DNA of 64,000 nucleotides from Serratia sp. M24T3 (GTDB lineage: Bacteria > Pseudomonadota > Gammaproteobacteria > Enterobacterales > Enterobacteriaceae): assembly GCF_000257645.1 (NCBI RefSeq), contig NZ_AJHJ01000021.1, positions 1-64,000 on the forward strand. Direction: 5' to 3'. The notes beneath the pieces are model-generated. The model had not been told where the DNA came from, did no database searches, and worked only from the letters and a program-made list of their open reading frames with translations. The translations under genes were made by a program, and so were the position numbers. Of the stretch, positions 6,032 to 13,154 are shown one piece after another. Numbering within the stretch: position 1 is the stretch's first letter; the number at the start of each line of letters is the position of its first letter.

Positions 6032-6262
6032 ATGTCAAATGAAGACGTGCTTGTCTATATTCCATCAAGTCTGGATTGTTGTGAATGCCAACAACTCGCC
6101 TGTTTACGGTTCAATTACCAAATCGAGGATTTACCTCAGCTTCCCACTGCAGGAGAGCTGTTTACTGGCCTTACTCTTGAGCAGGCAAAGGTTATGGCGG
6201 CATTCCTTGATGAGTATATTCATAACACCGAATTGTCACGCTTACCTGTATATTTAAACTAA
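6032..6262 (+). CDS. Small BssS-like protein of prophage origin
   Basis: The 76-residue product starts MSNEDVLVYIPSSLDCC and has a good ribosome site (AAGGAAG). Layout resembles BssS, which is encoded at 51907: strand, then LRFNY (BssS LRLHY), a loop, then LTLEQAKVMAAFLDEYI (BssS LTTDVARQLINILEAGI). The similarity is by eye and weak in identity. Cys residues at 16, 17, 19 and 24 are notable. It is followed by a terminator (6307-6330), so it is probably a monocistronic accessory gene of the prophage. Confidence 0.55.
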   Translation: MSNEDVLVYIPSSLDCCECQQLACLRFNYQIEDLPQLPTAGELFTGLTLEQAKVMAAFLDEYIHNTELSRLPVYLN

Positions 6263-6306
6263 AAGCTTTAGTTTAAAAAGTTAACGTAATGCGTGTAGCG
6301 AATATT

Positions 6307-6330
6307 GACGCCATTAATAGTGGCGTTTTC
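6307..6330 (+). terminator. Rho-independent terminator
   Basis: Stem ACGCCA/TGGCGT with a short AT loop followed by TTTTC, about 45 bp after the BssS-like gene. Confidence 0.6.
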
Positions 6331-6432
6331 AAAAGCACATACATTATTTGGGTAGACTTAGCCGTGATTAGTTTATAGGGAATGCATTCAAATAATCAAA
6401 TCATTGAATGCATATTTGATATTCTGCCTAGG

Positions 6433-6615
6433 CTACCAACCAGGTGAAACGTATTTCTCCAGTGAAGACTCTCTGAATAGTTGGTGTTGCACTTTGCCAT
6501 CGACAAACCACTCGCAGCGGTATTTTTCATCATCCTGATCGTAACTGTCGATAGTCATTTTTGGACCACCAGATTTAAGCAGTACTACGTCGCCCGCTTC
6601 AAATTTCTCTGCCAT
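6433..6615 (-). CDS. yodC: YodC-family (DUF2158) protein
   Basis: The 60-residue protein reads MAEKFEAGDVVLLKSGGPKM, then YRCEWFVDGKVQHQLF and a C-terminal SLEKY. This is the small DUF2158/YodC family of SH3-like proteins common in prophages and enterobacterial chromosomes; molecular function is unknown. The ATG at 6613-6615 is chosen over an upstream in-frame start at 6699 because a clear ribosome site (GAGGA) lies directly before it and the family begins here. Confidence 0.85.
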   Translation of the reverse strand: MAEKFEAGDVVLLKSGGPKMTIDSYDQDDEKYRCEWFVDGKVQHQLFRESSLEKYVSPGW

Positions 6616-6853
6616 CTGTATTTCCTCATAACAAGGTAAAACTCCCTTTGAATATGGTTGATATTGCAGATAATTCAAGTCGCAAGGCCCGCGGTTCAAG
6701 TCTCTTGATGGGATTCATTACAGTGAGTTTCGGCGATTTTATACGCAATGAAGATGAATATAACCTCCATTTTAAAAACTTTAGCTTAATTTTCGAAGGT
6801 GAAAAAAGAGCAAAAGCCGCGTAGCCTCAACTCTTTTTACTATCAGAATTTCT

Positions 6854-7486
6854 TTAGATTTCGTACTGCACTCCGCGAACGACACCAATAATTTCACAGT
6901 TGTCGCAAATCGGAATATTGGCATAGCGCGGATTGAGAGGAACCAGATATTTGTTTGGACCATCAATGACTAACTTTTTCATTGTGGCCTCGCTAGTACC
7001 GGCTATACGAGCGACAACAATTTTGCCGTTGGTGGCTTCGACATTGGGATCGACAATCACAGTAGAGCCTTCCGGGATGCTAGGCAGACCAGATGGATTA
7101 GTCATTGAATCACCACGCACTGTTAAAGCGAATGCGTCTGAAGACACTCGTAATCCGGTTTCCATCCAGTACTCTGCTCTCTCAAAAAGTTCACTTGATT
7201 CCGATTCTGTAAACACCCCAGCTTGTACCCATGAAAGTATCGGGATTTTCCTGACGCTGGTTGCCAACGGCTGAAGGCCTGTAAAATCAGTGCCATACAA
7301 CACATAAGCTTCAGTGGTATTAAAGTATTTTGCAAGCTTTAGCAGTGACTCTGCTTTAGGAACGTTTAAATCCTTCTCCCAATAGCCCACCGTAACGTCT
7401 GATACACCGCAGTATTCACCGAGGACTTTTTGTGTTGTTTTAGTCACACGGCGTAGTCTTTTTAGTCTCGCTCCTACTGATTCCAT
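6854..7486 (-). CDS. CI-type phage repressor, S24 self-cleaving
   Basis: The 210-residue protein has an N-terminal XRE helix-turn-helix (about 5-60; TQKVLGEYCGVSDVTVGYWE) and a C-terminal LexA-like peptidase domain. The cleavage site Ala89-Gly90 (WVQAGVF), catalytic Ser127 (RGDSMTNP) and a Lys near 170 (ATMKKL) are all present, so RecA-stimulated autocleavage is expected. It should hold the rightward promoter at 8152-8180 silent by binding the palindromic operators there and at 7549. A good ribosome site precedes the start. It looks intact. Confidence 0.93.
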   Translation of the reverse strand: MESVGARLKRLRRVTKTTQKVLGEYCGVSDVTVGYWEKDLNVPKAESLLKLAKYFNTTEAYVLYGTDFTGLQPLATSVRKIPILSWVQAGVFTESESSELFERAEYWMETGLRVSSDAFALTVRGDSMTNPSGLPSIPEGSTVIVDPNVEATNGKIVVARIAGTSEATMKKLVIDGPNKYLVPLNPRYANIPICDNCEIIGVVRGVQYEI

Positions 7487-7548
7487 AAATTACTCTCACC
7501 AATCTTGTCCAGGTTGCATTTGATAAAACTTAACCATAGGCATACTAG

Positions 7549-7562
7549 CTAATTTAACTTAG
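7549..7562. promoter_or_regulatory. Operator-like site upstream of cI
   Basis: CTAATTTAACTTAG differs by one base from the perfect palindrome CTAAGTTAACTTAG found twice at 8132-8194. It lies 63 bp upstream of the repressor start, where an autoregulatory operator would be expected. A weaker match (9 of 14) follows at 7580-7593. Confidence 0.6.
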
Positions 7563-7634
7563 GTTGGGAAGGTCAAGGATTAATAATTCTTAGGTATGAC
7601 TTATGTTGATGACTTTGGCAAACCAAAAAAGCTT

Positions 7635-7690
7635 ACACGGTCCGCAAAAAGCCATTTACTCTGTTAAAAGTGGTTACTGAGTCACGTAGC
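7635..7690 (+). repeat. 56-bp direct repeat, copy 1
   Basis: The sequence aligns without gaps to 8702-8757 with 50 of 56 identities. The second copy covers the last codons of Q and the bases just after its stop. Copy 1 is therefore probably a remnant of a second Q gene end or a duplicated regulatory element. Confidence 0.75.
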
Positions 7691-8131
7691 AATCCTGTAA
7701 AAAGCATGCCGTGGCCGCAACTCAAATGGCGTAAATTAAAATATCATTACTTTATGGGTGGCTTAACATGCTGTTTAATAAAGCCATTCACTTTATTCTG
7801 GGTATTCAAGGGATTTAAAAAAATATTTTTTGATCTGAGCGGAATGTAAAACGCCACTTCAGCCGTTGATTAGTACATATAAGAAACTATTGAGTATCGG
7901 TAGTACAGTTGGTCAAAATCGGTGGCGGGTCAAATTTTATCCATTAGAGTCACTGTCTGAAAATTCCAATAATTTAGCTTTAAGTTCTCTTAAGACTGGA
8001 CCCACTAGTCTTATTTATCTCTTGAAATTGCTAAGTATTTTAGAGATTGCGCCTCGGTATTTTTATTCATGCGCAGCAGTTTCTCACTCGACACCTCCCA
8101 GATTCACATAAGTTATGTTCACTAATTTTTG

Positions 8132-8194
8132 CTAAGTTAACTTAGTTTTATTTGATCAAACTTAAGTTTGAATATAAAATCTAAGTTAACTTAG
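8132..8194 (+). promoter_or_regulatory. Rightward prophage promoter with three repressor operators
   Basis: Three 14-bp perfect palindromes lie here: CTAAGTTAACTTAG (8132-8145), CAAACTTAAGTTTG (8157-8170) and CTAAGTTAACTTAG (8181-8194). Their centres are 25 and 24 bp apart, the spacing of lambda-type tripartite operators. A sigma-70 promoter fits between them: -35 TTGATC (8152-8157), 17-bp spacer, -10 TAAAAT (8175-8180). The middle operator overlaps the -35/spacer and the third abuts the -10, so bound repressor would block RNA polymerase. The first gene downstream is Q. Confidence 0.8.
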
Positions 8195-8225
8195 CAGGGT
8201 GATGCGTAGCTAATAGAACTTGGGT

Positions 8226-8306
8226 ATGGATGTTTTAACCTGGGAAATCAACTCAGCCGCTAAATGGCAAGGTATGAATAAGCGATCTTTGGAGGACATC
8301 TTATGA
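8226..8306 (+). CDS. Short leader ORF coupled to Q
   Basis: An ATG-started frame of 26 codons (MDVLTWEINS...SLEDIL) ends in TGA that overlaps the Q start codon (ATGA). No family is recognised and the ribosome site is weak. It may be the end of a deleted upstream phage gene or a leader peptide that couples translation of Q. Confidence 0.3.
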   Translation: MDVLTWEINSAAKWQGMNKRSLEDIL

Positions 8307-8737
8307 GAGATATACCACAAGTTCTGGAGCGGTGGGGCGGCTGGGCGGCAGCGGATCACAGTCAGTTGGATTGGCAGAAAACGGCTGCCGGTTTCCGGGG
8401 ATTATTGCCACGTCCTTCATCTTCGCGAATCAGCTGCTGCGATGATGACGGACTGTTAATTGACGGCTGTGTCACGCGCCTCCAGACTTCGCGGCCTGAA
8501 GAATATCAGCTGCTGATTCTGCACTATGTCATGAAGCAGCCTAAGCGTGCGATTGCCCGATCTATAAAACGTGATGAAAAACTGGTGCGGATCATGCTTC
8601 AAATGGCTGAAGGATTCGTCGAAGGATGTCTGGCAATGTTAGATGTAAAGCTGGATATGGACCCGATTGTTGAAATTTATCGCGAACCTAAAGAAATCTT
8701 CACACGGTCCGCAATAAGCCGTTTACTCTATCAGTAG
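8303..8737 (+). CDS. Phage antitermination protein Q
   Basis: The 144-residue protein starts MRDIPQVLERWGGWAA and contains the segment YQLLILHYVMKQPKRAIARSI, both characteristic of the Phage_antitermQ family. Q proteins load onto RNA polymerase near the late promoter and let it read through terminators into the lysis and late genes. The terminators at 8771 and 9276-9333, before and after the next gene, are its plausible targets. The start has a strong ribosome site (GGAGGAC). Its transcription should come from the operator-controlled promoter at 8152. Confidence 0.88.
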   Translation: MRDIPQVLERWGGWAAADHSQLDWQKTAAGFRGLLPRPSSSRISCCDDDGLLIDGCVTRLQTSRPEEYQLLILHYVMKQPKRAIARSIKRDEKLVRIMLQMAEGFVEGCLAMLDVKLDMDPIVEIYREPKEIFTRSAISRLLYQ

Positions 8738-8757
8738 TGGTTACTGAGTCACGTAGC
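8702..8757 (+). repeat. 56-bp direct repeat, copy 2 (end of Q)
   Basis: It covers the last 12 codons of Q, including its stop, and 20 bp beyond; see copy 1 at 7635-7690. The conserved part extends past the stop codon, which hints that the DNA or RNA sequence, and not only the protein, may matter. Confidence 0.75.
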
Positions 8758-8770
8758 TAACCCAGAATGT

Positions 8771-8796
8771 AAAACCTCGCTTCGGCGGGGTTTTTT
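8771..8796 (+). terminator. Rho-independent terminator after Q (tR'-like)
   Basis: Stem AACCTCGC-TTCG-GCGGGGTT followed by six T. Its place between Q and the lysis genes matches the Q-sensitive terminator of lambdoid phages. Confidence 0.8.
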
Positions 8797-8827
8797 GCGT
8801 TTAGGCCTCAAAAAGAGGTGATGTTGA

Positions 8828-9238
8828 ATGTTTAAAAGTTTTTTCTACTGGCTGAAAAGCCTTTATTACACGCCGGCAAATGCCAATGAAAATACCACTG
8901 AAGAGGAAATAACCATGAGTGAATTAGCCCCTAATGTTTTAAATGCAACCGTTGCCGATGCGACACCTGCGGCAGATGTCACTGCTGCGGATACCGCCTC
9001 GGTGACACCAGTGACGGACGTAGCTTCTGCCAATGCCGCATTGGCAGCGGCTTCTACCGATACATCATCTTCTGATACCGAATCGGCCAGCAGTTTGGCT
9101 CAAGCTGATGCAAGTTCACCCCTGGATGATTTTAAGGCCAAGGCTCAGGCTTTTGTAGAGTTTGTGGAAAAGGGGATTGAAGTTTTGGGTCAGGAAGCTG
9201 AGGCCGAACTGGTTGCGCTAAAGGAAAAATATTTCTAA
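8828..9238 (+). CDS. Ala/Ser/Thr-rich prophage protein, unknown function
   Basis: The 136-residue product has a short amphipathic N-terminus MFKSFFYWLKSLYY, a low-complexity Ala/Thr/Ser/Asp middle (about 35-105) and a predicted C-terminal helix (DDFKAKAQAFVEFVEKGIEV). There are two possible starts, each with a ribosome site: ATG 8828 (GAGGTG upstream) and in-frame ATG 8915 (GAGGAAATAACC upstream), giving 136 or 107 residues. The longer form could attach to the membrane. Terminators flank the gene on both sides, so its expression probably depends on Q. Confidence 0.65.
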   Translation: MFKSFFYWLKSLYYTPANANENTTEEEITMSELAPNVLNATVADATPAADVTAADTASVTPVTDVASANAALAAASTDTSSSDTESASSLAQADASSPLDDFKAKAQAFVEFVEKGIEVLGQEAEAELVALKEKYF

Positions 9239-9275
9239 GCGCCTAGGTAAATGATTAGTTTAAACAAACAAATTT

Positions 9276-9333
9276 ACCCTGCTTTGGCAGGGTTTTTAGT
9301 TTCATTCTAAGGGTCACTTCGGTGGCCCTTTTT
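9276..9333 (+). terminator. Two tandem Rho-independent terminators
   Basis: First stem ACCCTGC/GGCAGGGT with TTTTT (9276-9297), second stem AAGGGTCAC-TTCG-GTGGCCCTT with T run (9309-9333). They stand between the Ala-rich gene and the lysis cassette, so lysis gene expression should require antitermination by Q. Confidence 0.8.
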
Positions 9334-9446
9334 GTTTACCTCTTTAGTGCCGAGTAATCAACCTCCCAAGACTTTATGTCGCAACTGACTCCGGCGCTGA
9401 AACTATGACTACAGAGCACAGCCAACAACAGTTGGAGGTGGAGACT

Positions 9447-9752
9447 ATGAAAATGAACCCACAAAGTGACGGATTCTGGACGCATTTTTGGGCCACGATC
9501 ACTGCACTCTTTAGTGCGGCGGGTCTGACCACTGAACAATGGATTTATGTGTTCTGCGCCATCTTCGGCGCATTGCTGTCTTTTAACTCTTATCGCAACA
9601 ATAAACGTGCCCTGGTAAACCGTGAAAATGAAGACTCGAAAAGAACCGAGATCCTTCGTTCCTATCTTGCCGGTAGAAAAAATAATACGGAAGTGGATAC
9701 CGCAAGCGTCGCCGAAGAGGTGAAAGATGTGATGAATAAGGTAGGTTCCTGA
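9447..9752 (+). CDS. Holin with Met-Lys-Met dual start
   Basis: The 101-residue protein has two hydrophobic segments (about 9-24 and 30-47: FWATITALFSAAGL and WIYVFCAIFGALLSF) and a basic, charged C-terminal tail, as expected for a class II-like holin that opens or depolarises the inner membrane. The start at 9447 is preferred over an in-frame ATG at 9405 because GGAGGTGGAG directly precedes it. The N-terminus is M-K-M, the same arrangement that in lambda S gives a holin and an antiholin two residues longer. Its TGA overlaps the endolysin ATG. Confidence 0.8.
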   Translation: MKMNPQSDGFWTHFWATITALFSAAGLTTEQWIYVFCAIFGALLSFNSYRNNKRALVNRENEDSKRTEILRSYLAGRKNNTEVDTASVAEEVKDVMNKVGS

Positions 9753-10246
9753 TGGCTATGTCAGCAGCATTGAGAAGCAAATTAGTCAAATTGGGCGGCA
9801 CTACCGCATTAACTATTGTGATTGCCTTACTTGGCGGGCCGGAGGGCGTTGAGGGGCAAAAAAGTACCCCTTATCGCGATGCGGGTGGGGTATGGACCGT
9901 TTGTAGTGGTATTACAGGGGCTGATGTTGTTCCGGGGAAATATTACTCGGACAAGGAGTGTGAGGCTCTGTTGCTAAAACACTTGCAGCCGGTCAAAAAA
10001 GCCGTCGATGCGGCAGTCAAAGTACCCATCGATAATTACACCCGAGCTGCGCTGTATTCCTTCGCCTACAACGTCGGTGTCGGCGCTTTTAAACACTCTT
10101 CTTTACTCCGACACCTCAATGCCGGTGATACCAAGGCTGCCTGCGATGACCTGCGCCAGTGGGTTTACGTGAATAAACAGCGCAATCGCGGGCTGATAAA
10201 CCGGCGGGAAATCGACCGGCAAGTGTGCCTGATGAGGCCATCATGA
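9752..10246 (+). CDS. SAR endolysin (GH24 lysozyme, P21-like)
   Basis: The 164-residue enzyme cleaves peptidoglycan glycan strands. Catalytic residues follow the T4/P21 pattern: Glu34, Asp43 and Thr49 (E-8x-D-5x-T, in EGQKSTPYRD and GGVWTVC), with Cys51 as in the P21 enzyme. The N-terminus carries a weakly hydrophobic, Gly/Ala/Thr-rich segment (about 16-29) that fits a signal-anchor-release domain, so it is exported by Sec and released when the membrane is depolarised. The TGATG overlap with holin and ATGA overlap with Rz show a tight lysis operon. Confidence 0.92.
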   Translation: MAMSAALRSKLVKLGGTTALTIVIALLGGPEGVEGQKSTPYRDAGGVWTVCSGITGADVVPGKYYSDKECEALLLKHLQPVKKAVDAAVKVPIDNYTRAALYSFAYNVGVGAFKHSSLLRHLNAGDTKAACDDLRQWVYVNKQRNRGLINRREIDRQVCLMRPS

Positions 10247-10662
10247 TTAATAAAATTGCGGTGATGACTACTGTGCTGATCCTCGCCTGTATAGGCCTGT
10301 TGCTGGCCGTTGCCTTTCATTTTTATGGAAAAACGCTAACGCAGGCCACGGCGTTGACTGCACTGACCCAACAAAAGGAGCAGGCCGAGTTTATCACTCA
10401 GTCACAGGCCCTTAGCGTAGGGATTTTCAACCAGATAGCCGGAGCGACGCTGAATGAACAGAAAAGTAGCCAGACCGCCAGTCAGCAGCGGCAGACAGTT
10501 ATTAAAACGGTGCTTGCAACGGCGCCCTGCGCTGTGGTGCCTGTTCCTGCTGCCGCTAATGACAGCCTGCTCAAACACTACAACGCAGTACGTCAAAGTT
10601 CCAGTAACACCCATTCCGGCAAGCCTTCTGGCACAGTGTCAGCCGTCGTCTCCTCCCGCTGA
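10243..10662 (+). CDS. Rz-like inner-membrane spanin
   Basis: The 139-residue protein has one N-terminal membrane anchor (about 2-25, IAVMTTVLILACIGLLLAVA) followed by a helical periplasmic region rich in Gln and Ala. The start ATG overlaps the endolysin stop (ATGA), preferred over an upstream in-frame ATG. A second lipoprotein gene lies inside it in another frame, the hallmark of Rz/Rz1 pairs. Together they fuse the inner and outer membranes in the last step of lysis. Confidence 0.85.
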   Translation: MINKIAVMTTVLILACIGLLLAVAFHFYGKTLTQATALTALTQQKEQAEFITQSQALSVGIFNQIAGATLNEQKSSQTASQQRQTVIKTVLATAPCAVVPVPAAANDSLLKHYNAVRQSSSNTHSGKPSGTVSAVVSSR

Positions 10663-10777
10663 CCCCCTCAACTACGGAGCATCTGTTGTGTGGAACGAGC
10701 TTTTATTGACTGATTTACAAAACTGTAATGCCCAACTGGATGGCATTCGCCAGATAGAACAGGCAAGACAGAAGTAG
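10454..10777 (+). CDS. Rz1-like outer-membrane spanin lipoprotein, embedded in Rz
   Basis: The 107-residue product is read in a different frame from Rz and continues 115 bp beyond it. It has a basic start, a hydrophobic signal and lipobox LMTAC followed by SNTTTQYVKVPVTPIPASLL, the Pro-containing segment typical of o-spanins. The C-terminal part (VWNELLLTDLQNCNAQLDGI) resembles P2 LysC-type spanins. It is the last recognisable prophage gene. Confidence 0.85.
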   Translation: MNRKVARPPVSSGRQLLKRCLQRRPALWCLFLLPLMTACSNTTTQYVKVPVTPIPASLLAQCQPSSPPADPLNYGASVVWNELLLTDLQNCNAQLDGIRQIEQARQK

Positions 10778-10947
10778 CCTGCGCCGTTAATTATTAAGGG
10801 ATATTCGTCGGGCAGCATCGACCTGCCCGTTGAATCTTTTCAACTTGTGATTATTTTGTTACAAACTTAAAATCATCATAAAGCAGCAGTTCTATTCCGA
10901 TCGGTATAAAATGACATTTTTGAAAATGGCGAGCTGTTGACTCTACT
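10778..10947. promoter_or_regulatory. Prophage-host boundary and upstream region of the first FUSC gene
   Basis: No second tRNA-Leu or tmRNA fragment is seen here, so the right attachment site has been lost or lies elsewhere. A stem CGGGCA/TGCCCG lies near 10810-10829. TTTGTTACAAAC at 10855-10866 recurs at 13071-13082 upstream of the paralogue and may be a shared regulator site. Confidence 0.45.
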
Positions 10948-12993
10948 ATGAAATGGTTATCAAAAAGTGCGATTTTATTTGCCGTAAAGACCTGTATTGC
11001 GGCCTTTCTGGCGCTTTACATTGCGCTTAAACTTAACCTCGATAAACCAGCCTGGGCCATGGTTTCGGTTTATGTCATATCACAACTTTATTCAGCCTCC
11101 ACTGTTTCCAAAGCGATTTTTCGCTTCTTGGGCACCGTTTTAGGCGGGATTTTTATTTTCATCATCTATCCCCTTACCGTTCAGCATCCTGTACTTTTCA
11201 GTCTCAGCGTGTCGCTATGGGTTGCCTGCTGCCTGTTCCTCTCGCTTCACGATCGCACGCCCAAAAGTTACATCTTTATGCTGGCTGGCTATAGTGCCGC
11301 CATCATGGGCTTTGCCGATGTCACCACGCCGCTCGCGATAACCTATACCGTTATTTCCCGTGTTGAAGAAATCACTGTTGCCATTCTTTGCAGCAGTCTG
11401 ATCCACATGCTGGTGTTCCCGGTGCGCATGCGCAATCTGCTTGAGAGTAGTGTTAGCAATTGGTATGAAAGCGCCAAAAAGCTTTGCAACGAATTATTGA
11501 CCGCCGAATCGAAAGACAGTACGCCGGAAAGGGCGCAGATTCTGGTGCAAATGGCCAACTATCCACTGTCTGTGGAAACGTTGATCACTCACTTGGTGTA
11601 TGAAGGCGATTCTGCGCGTAAGCTCATTCGCCTGGTAAGTGCTCAGTACCAACATCTGTCTTATTTAATCCCTACGTTAACTGCTATTGAAAAACGCCTC
11701 AGCCTGTTGGCGGAGCAGGGGATTGTTTTTCCTGACTATGTCGCAGAGTCCTTTAATCATTTTCTGCAATGGCTCAACAGTCCGGAGCAAAGCGGGCAAG
11801 CCAAGTGGATTGAAAGCGACATCAGCGCCTCTCAGGAGCGCATCAAGGGACAATATGAGCGCGAAGAAATCAGTGCCGAAGAGGGCCTGTTGCTGATTGG
11901 CCTGCTCGAGCGTCTGCAGAATTTTATTCGCTTGTCCGAGTCTTATATGGGGGCTAAAGAGCGCGTCAGCAGCATGGGTACCGAGAGAAAACGCGACAAA
12001 GTCAAACTCATCAGGAAACACGCCGACCGTGGCATGATCCTGCTTTCTTGTTTTACCGCTTTTACTGCCACCATGATAGGTTGCATTTTCTGGATAGGCA
12101 CCGGCTGGAAAGATGGCTCTACCGCGCCGATGATGGGAGCGGTGGTGTGCTCATTCTTTGCTTCTTTGGACAGCCCGATTGGCTCGATGAAAGTCTTCCT
12201 GAAAGGCGTGTTGGTGGCCATTGCCATCAGTATCGTTTATGTCGGGCTGTTAATTCCTCCGGCGATTAACTTCGAGTCGCTGATCATTGTGCTGGCACCC
12301 GGTCTTATCGCCCTGGGTTTGGTTATTGCCAACCCCTCTACCAACTTCCTTGGGCTAATTGTTGCCACCCAGATCCCGGGTTTTATTGGCATGACTCACA
12401 ATCTCAAACCTGATTTGCTGTCGATCATTAATGCGTCGGTTTCTACGGTAGTCGGTATTGTGATTGCCGTGGTTTTGACGGCGGTTATCCGTAACAAACG
12501 GCCTTCCTGGACTGCGAAACGTGTGCTGCGTCGCGGTATTAAAGAGCTATTACAGTTTACCTCTGAAATCAAAATGAATGCCTCATCGTTATTGGCGCGT
12601 CAGAGGTATGTGGCCAGTATGATCGATAAGATAAATATCATTCTGCCGCGAAACACCGTCGACCCAATTCCTGACGTAGCTTTGGGGGGGAATTTGATTA
12701 CCGAGATATGGCTGGGGGTCAATTGCTACGATTTTTACGCCCGTCATCAGGATTTACTCAGGGAAAATATTCTCGATAGCGACGCGTTAATGGCTGAAAT
12801 TACTCGCTATTATAAAAAAAGGCTAAAAAATATTTATATCAAGCCGCCGCAGTCTCTTTTGGACGAACTCGATAAATTGCTGTTGCGAACTGAGTTTCTG
12901 TGCCGCTCGAACATGCAGTTATATACCCCCTTGTTTTATCTGTTCAACATCCGCATGGCGCTGTATCCCGCGCAGAGATGGCCTGAACAATAA
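10948..12993 (+). CDS. FUSC-family (AaeB-like) membrane transporter, copy 1
   Basis: This 681-residue protein has the FUSC architecture: an N-terminal block of about six membrane segments (15-165), a cytoplasmic domain (about 170-350), a second membrane block (360-510) and a cytoplasmic C-terminus. It carries the family strings HDRTPKSYIFMLAGYSAAIMGF and, in the second half, NKRPSWTAKRVLRRGIKELL. AaeB and relatives export aromatic acids, but the usual AaeA fusion partner is absent here, so the substrate is unknown. No Shine-Dalgarno is visible before the ATG. The next gene is a close paralogue of identical length. Confidence 0.85.
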   Translation: MKWLSKSAILFAVKTCIAAFLALYIALKLNLDKPAWAMVSVYVISQLYSASTVSKAIFRFLGTVLGGIFIFIIYPLTVQHPVLFSLSVSLWVACCLFLSLHDRTPKSYIFMLAGYSAAIMGFADVTTPLAITYTVISRVEEITVAILCSSLIHMLVFPVRMRNLLESSVSNWYESAKKLCNELLTAESKDSTPERAQILVQMANYPLSVETLITHLVYEGDSARKLIRLVSAQYQHLSYLIPTLTAIEKRLSLLAEQGIVFPDYVAESFNHFLQWLNSPEQSGQAKWIESDISASQERIKGQYEREEISAEEGLLLIGLLERLQNFIRLSESYMGAKERVSSMGTERKRDKVKLIRKHADRGMILLSCFTAFTATMIGCIFWIGTGWKDGSTAPMMGAVVCSFFASLDSPIGSMKVFLKGVLVAIAISIVYVGLLIPPAINFESLIIVLAPGLIALGLVIANPSTNFLGLIVATQIPGFIGMTHNLKPDLLSIINASVSTVVGIVIAVVLTAVIRNKRPSWTAKRVLRRGIKELLQFTSEIKMNASSLLARQRYVASMIDKINIILPRNTVDPIPDVALGGNLITEIWLGVNCYDFYARHQDLLRENILDSDALMAEITRYYKKRLKNIYIKPPQSLLDELDKLLLRTEFLCRSNMQLYTPLFYLFNIRMALYPAQRWPEQ

Positions 12994-13013
12994 CCACTAA
13001 GTTTCAGATTAAT

Positions 13014-13050
13014 AACGAAAAGTCACTTTAATGTGACTTTTCGTTTTATT
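13014..13050 (+). terminator. Rho-independent terminator between the FUSC paralogues
   Basis: Stem AACGAAAAGTCAC/GTGACTTTTCGTT with a six-base loop and TTTATTT tail. It separates the two paralogues, so each is probably transcribed from its own promoter. Confidence 0.85.
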
Positions 13051-13154
13051 TATACATAATTGTGAACATCTTTGTTACAAACAAAACAAGATAACTGCTT
13101 TATTAGAGGTATAAAATAATTCTTTAAAATTTACGTGATTTGTTTAAATAAAAA

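Larger units (their letters stand above)
7487..8302. other. Prophage regulatory and deleted early region
   Basis: This 816-bp stretch separates cI from Q. It holds operator-like sites (7549-7562; 8132-8194), the rightward promoter, the first copy of a 56-bp repeat (7635-7690) and a 26-codon leader ORF. No cro, cII or replication gene is recognisable, which suggests the early region was lost. Confidence 0.6.

Noticed and set aside
6660-6720. tRNA T-arm-like string GGTTCAAGTCTC
   Set aside because: No acceptor or anticodon stem can be formed around it and no CCA end follows.
7866-8111. 81-codon open frame between cI and the operator array
   Set aside because: No ribosome site, low-complexity composition, no family, and it lies within a region with signs of deletion.
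10778-10947. Right prophage attachment site
   Set aside because: Neither the tRNA-Leu 3' half nor the tmRNA end recurs here; the boundary cannot be fixed.
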